Of a stretch of DNA of 64,000 bases, positions 48,501 through 57,263 are shown one piece after another. The position numbers were made by a program, and so were the translations under genes. This DNA is from Aquirufa ecclesiirivi (GTDB taxonomy: Bacteria; Bacteroidota; Bacteroidia; Cytophagales; Spirosomataceae). The notes beneath the pieces were generated by a model. It was given only the letters and a program-made list of their open reading frames with translations, was not told the origin of the DNA and made no database searches. The stretch covers positions 117,784-181,783 of the forward strand of contig NZ_JAANOP010000007.1 in the NCBI RefSeq assembly GCF_011250515.1, written 5' to 3'. Position 1 is the stretch's first letter; each line of letters opens with the position of its first letter.

Positions 48501-48712
48501 ACTAAGGACGCTCCATCAGCGACCTGAATACTATATGAACCATCAGCGGAGGAGGTTGTTCCCCGCGCGGAACCTTTAGCACTCACACTCACTCCAGTCA
48601 ATGCACTCCCATCGTCGGATGAGGTAACTTTACCCGTAATTTGCTTGTTTTGAGCTAGAAGTGAACTGAACACAGTTGTCACTAATACCCCAATGAGTAG
48701 TAGTTTTTTCAT
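45563..48712 (-). CDS. SusC/RagA TonB-dependent outer-membrane transporter (pair 1)
   Basis: The 1049-aa protein has a signal peptide (MKKLLLIGVLVTTVFSSLLAQ) and a carboxypeptidase-like domain (ITGKVTSSDDGSALTGVSVS). A TonB-box region (LSEVVVVGYGTKKR) leads into the plug with VRGLSSLS and DVLKDAASAAIYGSRAGAGV. The rest is a 22-strand-type beta-barrel ending in the aromatic-rich FTFGINIGL. It imports oligomers with energy from TonB-ExbBD. No ECF sigma or anti-sigma gene lies beside it. The N-terminal 120 residues resemble those of the second SusC, so the two are paralogues. Confidence 0.95.
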   Translation of the reverse strand: MKKLLLIGVLVTTVFSSLLAQNKQITGKVTSSDDGSALTGVSVSAKGSARGTTSSADGSYSIQVADGASLVFSFVGYSSQTIPVGNRTVLNVQLASDNKQLSEVVVVGYGTKKRTEFTGSASTIKAATIAERPVQSFSQGLTGQAAGVNITQPNGLLNNPPVIRVRGLSSLSLSSFPLVVIDGIPISTDNVSSNSTTNNPLGDINPADIESIDVLKDAASAAIYGSRAGAGVLLITTKRGKSGKAKVSFDSWAGISEAVRLPDVLNAQQYMDHKNMAIGNALLLNPNAVTSTQRNSENKSFLPNYNKDGSLIDTDWYKEVYRTSVSQNHNMTISGGNDKTTYYFSGGYSDQDGFLRNNSFQRRSGRFNMDHQATKWLKLSANFNYANTYNKAPMSGSNAGGAFNTSGLGRIAVAQVPNLPAYLPDGSYNLENNTVGRLNNLLPAQFPNAAVVRDLDKISSENTRLIANIGAEVRLLEGLNAKTSYSWDRRNTENIRFFNPYNGDGWSTSGDAFNSTARSDNWNWINTLQYNVTLAEKHNISAVVGSDVQKTRVLTWGAQRQTLADFFFTDFQGNFGTNLAAGNGISQVSYEAYFANLSYNYKGKYFVSGNLRRDGNSALSSENRWGDFGGVSVGWTVSEEEFFKGMDLGNTISNLRLKASYGKVGNGNVPNAYGSYSTFGSGLYGSVPTLSFNQAGNKDLKWETSAQTNVGIDVSFLNDRITLEANYYYKDINNLILNVPQAPSKGIPGNSILANVGAMYNKGFEIALTATPINTGKFSWNTNLNFATNENMVTSLVDANTPILTNTSGLEATSITKVGYSAAQIYGVKTGGVNPANGRRIFIKRDGTKVQYQHLGGALAWTTLDGKATTSPSSEQQILGNTLPTFYGGFNNTLKYGGFDLGLNFTFSGGNYIYNGSQAGLRDQRVWNNSVDVLTSWKKEGDITEIPRAVYGDNVSNGSSFLIDANIQKGDFLRLQTATLGYKIPADLSRLGITSLRLYAQATNLFLWTPYKGVDPEISTNGDSNLASGIERNTIPQARSFTFGINIGL

Positions 48713-48829
48713 TTTTTTAGTTTGATAAATGAGAAATAAGTTAAAGACTTTCCGCTTAAAAGCGTAAAATTCCGCTCATAAATTATATCTCAACGCTCAT
48801 ATAAAAAAATATTTTCAAGAATTTTAAAC

Positions 48830-48863
48830 AAAAAAGAGGGGGCTTCTTTCGAAACCCCCTCTT
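48830..48863 (-). terminator. Intrinsic terminator of the second SusC/SusD pair
   Basis: AAGAGGGGG (48834-48842) and CCCCCTCTT (48855-48863) pair perfectly. The minus-strand T-run follows. It separates the two SusCD pairs. Confidence 0.88.
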
Positions 48864-48887
48864 AATATGAGAATAATCTAACTTCGG

Positions 48888-50327
48888 CTAGAATTTATCC
48901 CAATACAATTTTGTTGTTACAACGTCTCCTCCAATAGCAGAAGCAGCAGCTGTATAATTAGTTCCGTTCAAAGTCTGCTCATTAGCTGCATAAGTTAAAC
49001 GAGTTGGGAAACCAGACTTTGCACCTACTGGAGCAGAAATCTTAGGTTGGTCTAAACGACGAAGCTCTACCCATCCCTCGTAAGGTCTGTTGTATAAAGC
49101 AATCCACTTTTGAGTACCAATTTTTTGTTTCCAATCACCAGCAGCTGTCGTGTAAGCTACAGAAGCTTGAGCTAGATAAGCATCAGCATCAGCAGCAGAA
49201 CCACCCCAATAGATGATAGAAGCACGAATGGCATTGTTGTAGTGAGATTCAGCCGTTCCAGCTACGTTAAATCCTCTTTCTTTTGCCTCAGCACGTAAGA
49301 ATTCAGTTTCAACATAATCAGCTAAAACACATGGAGCCGAAGCATCGATGATTTTAGTACCAGCACGAGAGAAATCAACGTATGTATTTCCTTTTCCTAC
49401 AATACCACCAGCATAAACACCAGCATTATTTGGAGTAAAGAAAGCACTTGTACGTGGATCATTCCATCCTAATAATTTGTCCATCAAATCTTTAGCAGCG
49501 ATATAGTCAGAACGACCACCTAATACGATATCCACATATAATGGATTCTGGTTAGGAGAAGCAGCCATGTAAGTAAACAAACCGTTGTCCGCTGCAGATG
49601 AGATAGCACCTGCATCAGAAGCTTCTACTGCTGATTTAGCAACATTAGCATCTACATCAGCTTGAACCATACCAATCTTCATACGAAGCGTGTTAGCAAA
49701 CTTCAACCACTTAGCAACTGATCCTTTGTAAATCAAATCCTCACCAGAAGCAAAACCAGCTGCTGACGTATTGATCTTAGTAATATCAGCATTCAAGCGA
49801 TTGATTAAATCTGTAGAAACAGTTTTTGCATCATCGTATTTAGGAAATAAGATAGCAGGATTTAACGACTCAGAGTAAGGAATATTACCGAAAGTATTGA
49901 CTAAAATACTGTAAGTATACACTTCCATGATATCGATAATCGCTAATTTATTTGCTTTCTCTGCAGGAAGTAAAGAAGCATCCGCATTGATCAATTTAGC
50001 TGACTCACGTAAATCCGCAATCACATCACGGTACATCGAAGTCCACCATCCTTGAGGAATGTTACGAGTTGCAAAATCATATTGAGCCTCATCTTGATAA
50101 GTTGACATAGCCCAATGACTCACGGTAAAACGGAATACGTTTGTATTCACACTAGGAGAAGCTAAAGAACCAGAAATGGTCTTAACTGCATTCGAGAACA
50201 AGGTAGGTGCAGGTACTGCAGCTGGCCTTTTAGTCTCAATATTTAATTGAGAAATATCTTCTGTACAAGCCGATGCAAGGAGCAAAAGTGGCACAAAAAC
50301 TAAAAATATTTTTTTCATCTTTATCAA
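48888..50327 (-). CDS. SusD-like lipoprotein of the second type (pair 2)
   Basis: The 479-aa lipoprotein has a signal ending in LASAC (Cys21). Its style differs from the first SusD: SHWAMSTYQDEAQYDF, GNIPYSESLNP, IYKGSVAKWLKFANTLRMKIGM and a C-terminal YEGWVELRRLDQPK. These fit the SusD/RagB-like group with a more distant sequence (Pfam SusD-like_2), often found with peptide or glycan importers. It should form the lid of the adjacent SusC. It lies 12 nt after susC of pair 2. Start at 50327 or the in-frame ATG 9 nt later. Confidence 0.9.
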   Translation of the reverse strand: MIKMKKIFLVFVPLLLLASACTEDISQLNIETKRPAAVPAPTLFSNAVKTISGSLASPSVNTNVFRFTVSHWAMSTYQDEAQYDFATRNIPQGWWTSMYRDVIADLRESAKLINADASLLPAEKANKLAIIDIMEVYTYSILVNTFGNIPYSESLNPAILFPKYDDAKTVSTDLINRLNADITKINTSAAGFASGEDLIYKGSVAKWLKFANTLRMKIGMVQADVDANVAKSAVEASDAGAISSAADNGLFTYMAASPNQNPLYVDIVLGGRSDYIAAKDLMDKLLGWNDPRTSAFFTPNNAGVYAGGIVGKGNTYVDFSRAGTKIIDASAPCVLADYVETEFLRAEAKERGFNVAGTAESHYNNAIRASIIYWGGSAADADAYLAQASVAYTTAAGDWKQKIGTQKWIALYNRPYEGWVELRRLDQPKISAPVGAKSGFPTRLTYAANEQTLNGTNYTAAASAIGGDVVTTKLYWDKF

Positions 50328-50339
50328 ATTTTAAGATAA

Positions 50340-53300
50340 TTAGAATAATAATTTGATGTTAAATCCAATCGAACGAGTAGTTGGGTAAGCACCCGATTGA
50401 TTTCCTTGTAGGTTACCTGAAGAAAGGTTTTCTTCTGGATCAGCATAAGGAACATATTTTTGGATGATCCATAAGTTTCTTCCAAAAACGGATAAATCTA
50501 CTCCTTTAACACCACCTAATTTACGTACAATTGAACTTGGTAAAGAGTAAACAATATTTGCCTCTCTTAACTTGATGTAACTAGCATCGTAAACGAAAGC
50601 TGCTGCTGGGTTTTGTGCGTAACCAAATGTACCGTAATCATTCTCAACACGAATTGTGTTAACAGAACCATCCGCTAAAACACCTGGCATAATCACACCA
50701 CCACCTTCAGCTACTGGTGAACGAGATGGGTTTCCTTTGTCATTGACAACCACTGACTCAGGATAAACACCTGTTGCTTGACCGTAGTATTGATCCAAAG
50801 AGAATACACTACCACCACGCTTCATATCAATCAAGAAGTTCAAAGTAACGTTCTTGTACTTGAATGAGTTGTTGATACCACCAATCCAATCTGGATTAAC
50901 ATTTCCAATATTGTTTGTTGTTGTAGCAGTTACATCATAACGACCATTCGATTTCACTAATTTTTGACCGTTTAACGTCTTCCAAGTTTTACCTTGTAAA
51001 ATACCATACGGCTGACCTACTGAAGCATTTAAACTAACACCACCTTGGAAAGTCGCTAATTGCAAGTTCTTGCTATCGTTGTATAGACTCAATACCAAAC
51101 TTGTATTCTTTGTCCAGTTTACATTCACATTCCATGAGAAATCAGCTGTTTTGATTGGGCTAGCATATAAGCTAACTTCAAAACCTTTGTTTTCAATGTT
51201 ACCTGCGTTTACATATGTACTAGAGAAACCAGTGGCCGATGAAACGGAAGCAGGTAAGATCTGATCCAATGTATTTGTGTGATAATAAGTAAAGTCAAAA
51301 CCTAAACGATTTTGCAAGAATGCCATTTCCAAACCAATCTCCTTACTTTGAGTTTGCTCTGGCTTCAAGAATGGATTATTCTGAGTCGATGGAGCTGAGA
51401 ACAAAATGGTTGAACCAAATGGATCTGGTTTGTCATATACGTTCTTGATTGATCCCCAAGGAGCATCATTACCAACTGTTGCATAGTTCATTCTCAATTT
51501 ACCTGAAGTCAACCAAGGAAGATCTTCAATGTGGTGAGAGAATAACCAACTAGCTGAACCAGCATAGTACAAATAAGCGTTGTTTGCCACTGGCAAAGTA
51601 GATGACTTATCCTGACGAATCGTTCCGTCTAACGTTAAGAAATCTTTGTAAGTGAAAGTTAAACCTCCAAATACACCAAATACTTCACGTGGGTTATAGT
51701 TTTCTGTTGGAGCAGAAACGGTACCTCTTGAGTTAGCAATAGAATATAAACCTGGTACGATCAAACCACCATTGGTAGCGGCTGAGATAGAACGGATGTA
51801 AGATTTACGTAAGTTCAAACCAGCTAATGCTTTCAAATTCAAGCCAGTTAAAATTTCCTTATCAAAGTTACCCATCAAATCGTAGTTAAGCTCTTGGAAA
51901 GTACGATCGAAACGGCTGTATGCTGGTACACCTTGGCTACCAACTGCAATACGCTCCTCTTGGAATTCATTGTAAGTATCTACAGTAACACGACCCATGA
52001 AATTCAAGAAGTCAGCTGCTTTGTAGTTAACCATCGCATTTCCGAAAAGACGAGAACGAGTATCGTTCTGGTAGTTTTGGTAACGAGTCCAGTAGTAGTT
52101 ATCTGTATAGATAGGCTTCAAACCTGCTGCTGAAGATGGATCAGACCAGTTCCAAGTTACGTTTTGTTGATTTCTGAAATAAGCTTCTTTTTGATCTAAG
52201 ATATCAACGTTAGTTTGATACCACTGACGGAAGTTTTGGTTAACGTTTAATCCACTGTAACCAGAACCATAACGGCCTTTTCCTTCAATAACCGAGAAGT
52301 TAGCTGCAGCAGATGCTGTTACTTTCTTCGAGATATTATAAGAACCCGCTAAGTTCATAATATTCTTAGACACGTTTGAGTTAGGTAAAGTACCACGCTC
52401 ATCATTACGAGTATAACCTAATTTGAAAGTACCTTGATCTGTAGCTCCATCTAATTGAACGTTGACGTTATTAGAAATAGCTGTCTCATAAAATTTAGCT
52501 GGCGTATTTAAAGCAGCTGTATAAGGCTTTGCTTTCAAGTAGTTTGGACCAGCTGGATCAAATGAATCCCATTGGTAAACCATTAAAGCAGGATTAAACT
52601 TAGTACCATATGAAGCATCTTCTGCTGTATTGATTACTAAATCTTTAGTTCCATCACCATTGGCATCAAAATACAAGAAACCATCTTTTTGATATGGATC
52701 AGAGTAACCAGCACCATATTGGTTTTGGTAAGTAGCAAAAGTAGATTTATCGATAGTTCCTACAGTTAAACCTGCATTAATAGTCAATCCCAAACCTTTC
52801 TTAGCTTTCTTCGATGTAATCATAATTACACCGTTCGATGCACGAGAACCATAAAGCGCTGTTGCAGCTGCACCTTTCAATACCGTCATTGACTCGATAT
52901 CATCTGGGTTAATGTCCGCTGCCGCGTTACCGTAGTCATAACCACCACGACCAGTCTGTTGGTTAGTCGTATTTTTATTGGTATTGTCTACTGGTACACC
53001 ATCTACTACAAATAAAGCCTGGTTATTACCAGTTAAGGACTTATTACCACGAATAACCACGTTGGTTGAACCACCGATTGCGTTTCCTTGTGTAATTTGA
53101 AGACCTGCTACTCTACCTGACAAAGCAGAAAATGCATTACCTGTTCTAACACGAGTTAATTCATCTCCTTTTACCTGCTGAGCAGCATAAGGTAATGAGT
53201 TTTTAGTACGTGTTAAACCTAAAGCTGTTACAACTACTTCACTCAATTCTGCTGCATCAGCTACTAACACAACGTTGATTGTGCTTTGACTTCCTACAGA

Positions 53301-53546
53301 AATTGTTTGAGGCTTGTAACCAACAAAAGAGAACTGAAGAGCCGCTCCATTGTCAATACTGATTTTGTAAGAACCGTCTGCGGTGGTTGTAACACCACGT
53401 GAGGTACCTTTAAGGCTAACACTAACGCCTGGTAGCGCAGTGCCATCCTCTGAAGCAGTTACTTTACCGGTAACCACCCTTGATTGGGCTAGCAACGAAC
53501 TGCACGCAGTCGTTACTAGTGCCATCACTAGTAAGAGTTTTTTCAT
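50340..53546 (-). CDS. SusC/RagA TonB-dependent outer-membrane transporter (pair 2)
   Basis: The protein of 1068 aa has a signal peptide MKKLLLVMALVTTACSSLLA, a carboxypeptidase-like domain (VTGKVTASEDGTALPGVSVS), then LSEVVVTALGLTRTKNS before the plug. The plug has VIRGNKSLTGNNQALFVVDG and VLKGAAATALYGSRASNGV. The barrel ends FNIKLLF. I chose the ATG at 53546; the frame is open 24 codons further but gives no better signal. The Ala/Thr/Asn-rich, smooth codon use suggests high expression. It pairs with the SusD-like protein at 48888-50327. The imported ligand is unknown. Confidence 0.95.
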   Translation of the reverse strand: MKKLLLVMALVTTACSSLLAQSRVVTGKVTASEDGTALPGVSVSLKGTSRGVTTTADGSYKISIDNGAALQFSFVGYKPQTISVGSQSTINVVLVADAAELSEVVVTALGLTRTKNSLPYAAQQVKGDELTRVRTGNAFSALSGRVAGLQITQGNAIGGSTNVVIRGNKSLTGNNQALFVVDGVPVDNTNKNTTNQQTGRGGYDYGNAAADINPDDIESMTVLKGAAATALYGSRASNGVIMITSKKAKKGLGLTINAGLTVGTIDKSTFATYQNQYGAGYSDPYQKDGFLYFDANGDGTKDLVINTAEDASYGTKFNPALMVYQWDSFDPAGPNYLKAKPYTAALNTPAKFYETAISNNVNVQLDGATDQGTFKLGYTRNDERGTLPNSNVSKNIMNLAGSYNISKKVTASAAANFSVIEGKGRYGSGYSGLNVNQNFRQWYQTNVDILDQKEAYFRNQQNVTWNWSDPSSAAGLKPIYTDNYYWTRYQNYQNDTRSRLFGNAMVNYKAADFLNFMGRVTVDTYNEFQEERIAVGSQGVPAYSRFDRTFQELNYDLMGNFDKEILTGLNLKALAGLNLRKSYIRSISAATNGGLIVPGLYSIANSRGTVSAPTENYNPREVFGVFGGLTFTYKDFLTLDGTIRQDKSSTLPVANNAYLYYAGSASWLFSHHIEDLPWLTSGKLRMNYATVGNDAPWGSIKNVYDKPDPFGSTILFSAPSTQNNPFLKPEQTQSKEIGLEMAFLQNRLGFDFTYYHTNTLDQILPASVSSATGFSSTYVNAGNIENKGFEVSLYASPIKTADFSWNVNVNWTKNTSLVLSLYNDSKNLQLATFQGGVSLNASVGQPYGILQGKTWKTLNGQKLVKSNGRYDVTATTTNNIGNVNPDWIGGINNSFKYKNVTLNFLIDMKRGGSVFSLDQYYGQATGVYPESVVVNDKGNPSRSPVAEGGGVIMPGVLADGSVNTIRVENDYGTFGYAQNPAAAFVYDASYIKLREANIVYSLPSSIVRKLGGVKGVDLSVFGRNLWIIQKYVPYADPEENLSSGNLQGNQSGAYPTTRSIGFNIKLLF

Positions 53547-53752
53547 GTTGATTAGTTTATTTAATGAAAAAATAATTTGAAAACATTGGCAAATTATAAA
53601 TTTTCCAATAGATACCAAAGAAAATTGCGTACAAACACAACTTTACAAGCTAAAAAGCGTTATGGAGCGCAATTTGACAAAATTTGATTTTGAATTTTTC
53701 CGAGGAGAATTAATTCTACTCTATTTTATATTAAAAAATTACAAAATTTCCA

Positions 53753-55066
53753 TTAAATAAATTGATTCAAGACGAGGACTCCGATAAGCCCAACAATAGA
53801 AACGATACTTTCCATGAGGGACCAGGAGCGAATGGTCTCTTTGACTGAAAGATTAAAGTATTCTTTAAATAACCAGAAGCCCGTATCATTGACATGTGAA
53901 AACATGAGACTTCCTGCTCCTATGCTCAATACCATTAAGTTAGGATTGACTAAACCCGTTGAAACAATGGGGTAAATCATCCCTGCAGCTGTTAAGCCGG
54001 CAATGGTAGCAGAGCCGACACAAACCCGTATAATAGCTGCCATGAGCCAACCTAATACCAAAGGAGGAAAAGGTAAAGTCTGTAAATAGCCCGCTATTTC
54101 CTTACTTACACCAGAAACCAGTAATACTTCTTTCAAAGATCCGGCTCCTGCAATAATTAATAATATCATGGCGACATCTTTTACCGCATCGGTGTAAATG
54201 AGCATGATTTCTTCCATTTTTTTACCCATGCGCAAACCCAAAGTATAGGTTGCCACACAAATCGCAATCAACATCACCATGGATGGATCAGCAATTAAAT
54301 GAATCAAGGGAGTCAAAGCCGAACTTTTATCGATTTTTAAATCCGCCAAGGTGGTTACAACCAAAAGAAATACAGGAAATAAGGCCGTGATGAAACTGGA
54401 AGCTCTGCTAGGTAATTGAGATTCAGGTATCGGTTCTCCTTGAAATGCTTTTAGTGAACGTATAGGCAAGTGAGTTAAGGTTTTGGAAAATATCGGTCCT
54501 GCACATATAATAGCCGGAATGGAAACAATGATTCCGTAAAATAAAGTAGTTCCCATATTGGCGTCAAACTGAGACACCAAAGCAGCAGGGGAAGGATGCG
54601 GAGGCAGAAAACCATGGGCCACCGATAAGGAGGCCATCATAGGGATTCCAGTCACTAAGGGATGTAATTTGAATTGATGCACCAAGGCAAATATCAATGG
54701 GATCATTAATACGAAGCCAACATTGTAGAATAAAGGAATACCAATGATAAATCCAGTAAGCATTAAACCCCAGGCCATGTTTTTTTGACCAAAAGCTTGA
54801 ATTAAACTGCTTGAAATTTGCTGAGCTGCACCACTACTCGCCACCAGTTTCCCTAACATAGCTCCCAAAACAATGATGGTAACTAATGAGCCCAAGGTAT
54901 CCCCTATTCCTTTTTGAACGGATTTGGCTAATTCACCAAGAGGTAAACCGAGTAAATAACCAGTCGTTAAACTGATGATTAAAAATGCGATAAACGCATT
55001 AACCTTTTGATACGTAATTAAAAATACCAAAAGGCAAATACATAAAACGACAATGGCGATAGTCAT
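53753..55066 (-). CDS. GntP family permease (gluconate/uronate type)
   Basis: The 437-aa inner-membrane protein has about 12-14 membrane segments. LIISLTTGYLLGLPLGELAKS and GIGDTLGSLVTIIVLGAMLGKL near the start, FLPPHPSPAALVSQF, and VGSATIAGLTAAGMIYP and SHVNDTGFWLFKEYFNLSV near the end are hallmarks of GntP transporters. Those transporters import gluconate and related acids with protons. It lies between the nucleotidyltransferase/GHMP kinase pair and SusC pair 2, all on the same strand. The acid could be gluconate, galactonate or a uronate; the sequence does not decide. Confidence 0.93.
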   Translation of the reverse strand: MTIAIVVLCICLLVFLITYQKVNAFIAFLIISLTTGYLLGLPLGELAKSVQKGIGDTLGSLVTIIVLGAMLGKLVASSGAAQQISSSLIQAFGQKNMAWGLMLTGFIIGIPLFYNVGFVLMIPLIFALVHQFKLHPLVTGIPMMASLSVAHGFLPPHPSPAALVSQFDANMGTTLFYGIIVSIPAIICAGPIFSKTLTHLPIRSLKAFQGEPIPESQLPSRASSFITALFPVFLLVVTTLADLKIDKSSALTPLIHLIADPSMVMLIAICVATYTLGLRMGKKMEEIMLIYTDAVKDVAMILLIIAGAGSLKEVLLVSGVSKEIAGYLQTLPFPPLVLGWLMAAIIRVCVGSATIAGLTAAGMIYPIVSTGLVNPNLMVLSIGAGSLMFSHVNDTGFWLFKEYFNLSVKETIRSWSLMESIVSIVGLIGVLVLNQFI

Positions 55067-55233
55067 AAGGTATGATTATGGAGTGATTAAATGGAGTCTT
55101 TGAATTATTAGCAAAAGCTTATTTTTTCTTCAAAATACTCCATTTAATTTCAAATATATAGAATGCTTCCTATATTTCAGCATGCTGGCCTAGAATGCCG
55201 CAAAATCAAACCTATCTTTTTTAAAATTCTCCT

Positions 55234-56100
55234 TTAAAAATCGCCATAAGTATCCTCCAAATATTTTTGCATCACGAGAATGTCTTCTTTCGAAGTTAAA
55301 TCAGGCACATTTTCTGCTAAAGGAATGGCAAAAAATCCTTGGCCTTCACCTTCTCCAAATAAAGCGACTGAAGTAGGCAATTCTTTTTCATTTCTGACTG
55401 GATGAAAAGGTGTTTTTGCTAAATAAGGTAAAAATGTAGCTGCTTCAAAAACAAAAATATTCATACTCACACCTAAACGACCTTGCTGAGCCATTAATTC
55501 CTCGGCTTGTTGTGCCGTAGGTTTTTCAATAATTTCCAGCAAATACCCTGCTGCATCCGTACGAATCAAAGCGAAAGCGGAAATTCTTTCAGCCGGATAC
55601 AATAAACTATCTCGATGATACGAAATCAAAGCTTGGGCATGGTCTGTGGACCAAAGTGTTTTCAGTGCATTAACAGAATATAAATTGTCTGAATTACAAA
55701 CAATCACGCGACCATTTTGCCAATCTTCATGTTGCATTAAAGCCTGATAAACTGCATCAGCTGTTCCAGCAGGTTTTTCACGGTCTGCAGGAATTTGTTG
55801 ACGAGCAAATACGATTTTCAAGCCCCAACAAGCATCGCGAGACATTAAATCCTCACAATACTCCTGAGTAATTTGATCTGTAGGATGCAATAATAACAAG
55901 ACTTCCTCTATCCCTGCTAAATGAGCATTATATAATTGGTAATCCATTAAAGTCTTGCCATTCTTACCTACTTGAATCATCCCCTTGGTCACAGAATTTG
56001 CCTGGGCTACCAAATTGGGATCTAAGTCACTACCTTCGGAAAGTGCCTTCTTCATGCGTGAAGCCATTCCTCCTGCTAAAATCAATAATCTCTTTTTCAT
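55234..56100 (-). CDS. NDP-sugar pyrophosphorylase-like nucleotidyltransferase
   Basis: The 288-aa cytoplasmic protein begins LLILAGGMASRMKKA, a variant of the GGxGTR nucleotide-binding start of sugar-phosphate nucleotidyltransferases. NSVTKGMIQVGKNGKTLMDYQ follows, then GTADAVYQAL and VIVCNSDNLY (metal-binding Asp). The enzyme would join a sugar 1-phosphate to an NTP. The adjacent GHMP kinase (8 nt upstream) could make that sugar 1-phosphate, so the two form a salvage pair. The sugar identity is unknown. The GGxGTR to GGMASR change is unusual. Confidence 0.82.
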   Translation of the reverse strand: MKKRLLILAGGMASRMKKALSEGSDLDPNLVAQANSVTKGMIQVGKNGKTLMDYQLYNAHLAGIEEVLLLLHPTDQITQEYCEDLMSRDACWGLKIVFARQQIPADREKPAGTADAVYQALMQHEDWQNGRVIVCNSDNLYSVNALKTLWSTDHAQALISYHRDSLLYPAERISAFALIRTDAAGYLLEIIEKPTAQQAEELMAQQGRLGVSMNIFVFEAATFLPYLAKTPFHPVRNEKELPTSVALFGEGEGQGFFAIPLAENVPDLTSKEDILVMQKYLEDTYGDF

Positions 56101-56108
56101 GTCTTGTA

Positions 56109-57185
56109 TTAATAAAACAAACTTTCTTTTTCCTCTTTAGTACCTTCGTCTACTCGAATGATGTAAGCCTTTCCTCCCTCTTTTTCAATAGCTTCTACTA
56201 CTTTTTCTGGATGATTGGGTGCATATGCAAACATACAACCTCCGCCTCCCGATCCATTTATTTTCGCCCCTAATGCGCCAGCATCCAATGATGCCTGTAT
56301 CATTCGATCAATTTTTGAAGTAGATATTTTCTTATGTTCACGCAAATTTACTTGATGTCGATTCAATAAATCTCCCAATTTTTCATCACTCCATTCCGAT
56401 TTCCCTTCAAACATGCCTTTGGCTTCCAATAATATATCACGATCAGAGATATTGGCTTGTAATAAGATCCATTCATCTGAGGTCAAAATAGATTGGTAAG
56501 TCAAGCAATCTTCCAAACTCGCTTTTTCTAAATCAAAGTCGGGGTTTACTTTTTGGATTTTTTCCAACCCACTCAACATGCCGAACTTCACGTGAGCTAA
56601 TATCTTCAGGGTATCTTTTGCTTCCAAAGAATCCCCTAAAACAAAAGTCCCTAAATCTCGCGCATAGGTTTCAATGGCAATTGTAGGTTTACTTTCCAAA
56701 TAAATCACATTCCCTACTGCCGTAGAATATTGATCCATCATGCCACCAGGTTCTGTAAATTCCAACACCTCTGCCTCATATGTTATTTCCCCAATTTCTT
56801 TCTGAGTGGCAGGTATTTGATACATTTCACACAAAAACTTCACCCAAGAAGCAAGCATGGCGGAGGAACTTGATGTTCCAGAATTGATAGGAATATTGCC
56901 TCTCACTTCAATCTCTAGGCCCTTATTAAGAGAATGCCCTTTGCGATGTAAGACATTACAAACACTTTTGAAATAATCCCGCTCTTTCGTATAAACCAAA
57001 GGAAAATCCAATTCAAATTCTTCAACTGAATCAATATCCGGCAAGGAAAATCGTACAGTCTTATCAGACCGAAATTGACCTTTCATCTGTATTCTTTTTG
57101 AAATGGCAGCGGCAATAACGGGTAATCCTAAATAATCTTGGTGTTCGCCAAACAAACAAATCCGACCGGGAGTAGAAACAATCAT
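56109..57185 (-). CDS. GHMP kinase (galactokinase-like)
   Basis: The protein of about 358 aa begins MIVSTPGRICLFGEHQDYLG, the galactokinase-type substrate motif. The ATP site is INSGTSSSSAMLASW (GLSSSA-like) near residue 100, and the third motif is AKINGSGGGGCMFAYAP near 315. GHMP kinases of this size phosphorylate a sugar at C1. Followed after 8 nt by a nucleotidyltransferase, it should start a sugar-to-NDP-sugar salvage pathway. Galactose, GlcNAc-type or uronic acid substrates are all possible. I chose the ATG at 57185; the frame is open to 57215, but the extra residues lie upstream of the promoter. Confidence 0.88.
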   Translation of the reverse strand: MIVSTPGRICLFGEHQDYLGLPVIAAAISKRIQMKGQFRSDKTVRFSLPDIDSVEEFELDFPLVYTKERDYFKSVCNVLHRKGHSLNKGLEIEVRGNIPINSGTSSSSAMLASWVKFLCEMYQIPATQKEIGEITYEAEVLEFTEPGGMMDQYSTAVGNVIYLESKPTIAIETYARDLGTFVLGDSLEAKDTLKILAHVKFGMLSGLEKIQKVNPDFDLEKASLEDCLTYQSILTSDEWILLQANISDRDILLEAKGMFEGKSEWSDEKLGDLLNRHQVNLREHKKISTSKIDRMIQASLDAGALGAKINGSGGGGCMFAYAPNHPEKVVEAIEKEGGKAYIIRVDEGTKEEKESLFY

Positions 57186-57204
57186 GCTTAAATTTAATGT
57201 AAAA

Positions 57205-57212
57205 CAAAAGTA
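57205..57212 (-). promoter_or_regulatory. Candidate -7 element of the GHMP kinase operon
   Basis: The minus strand reads TACTTTTG, a TAnnTTTG match 19 nt before the chosen start. This supports the ATG at 57185. Confidence 0.5.
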
Positions 57213-57236
57213 CAAATTAGATTTAAAAAAATACCT

Positions 57237-57244
57237 TACCTTTG
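57237..57244 (+). promoter_or_regulatory. Candidate -7 element of the DUF5009-type gene
   Basis: TACCTTTG matches TAnnTTTG and lies 19 nt before the ATG at 57264. It forms a divergent pair with the element at 57205. Confidence 0.55.
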
Positions 57245-57263
57245 AAACACTTAAATACTATCG

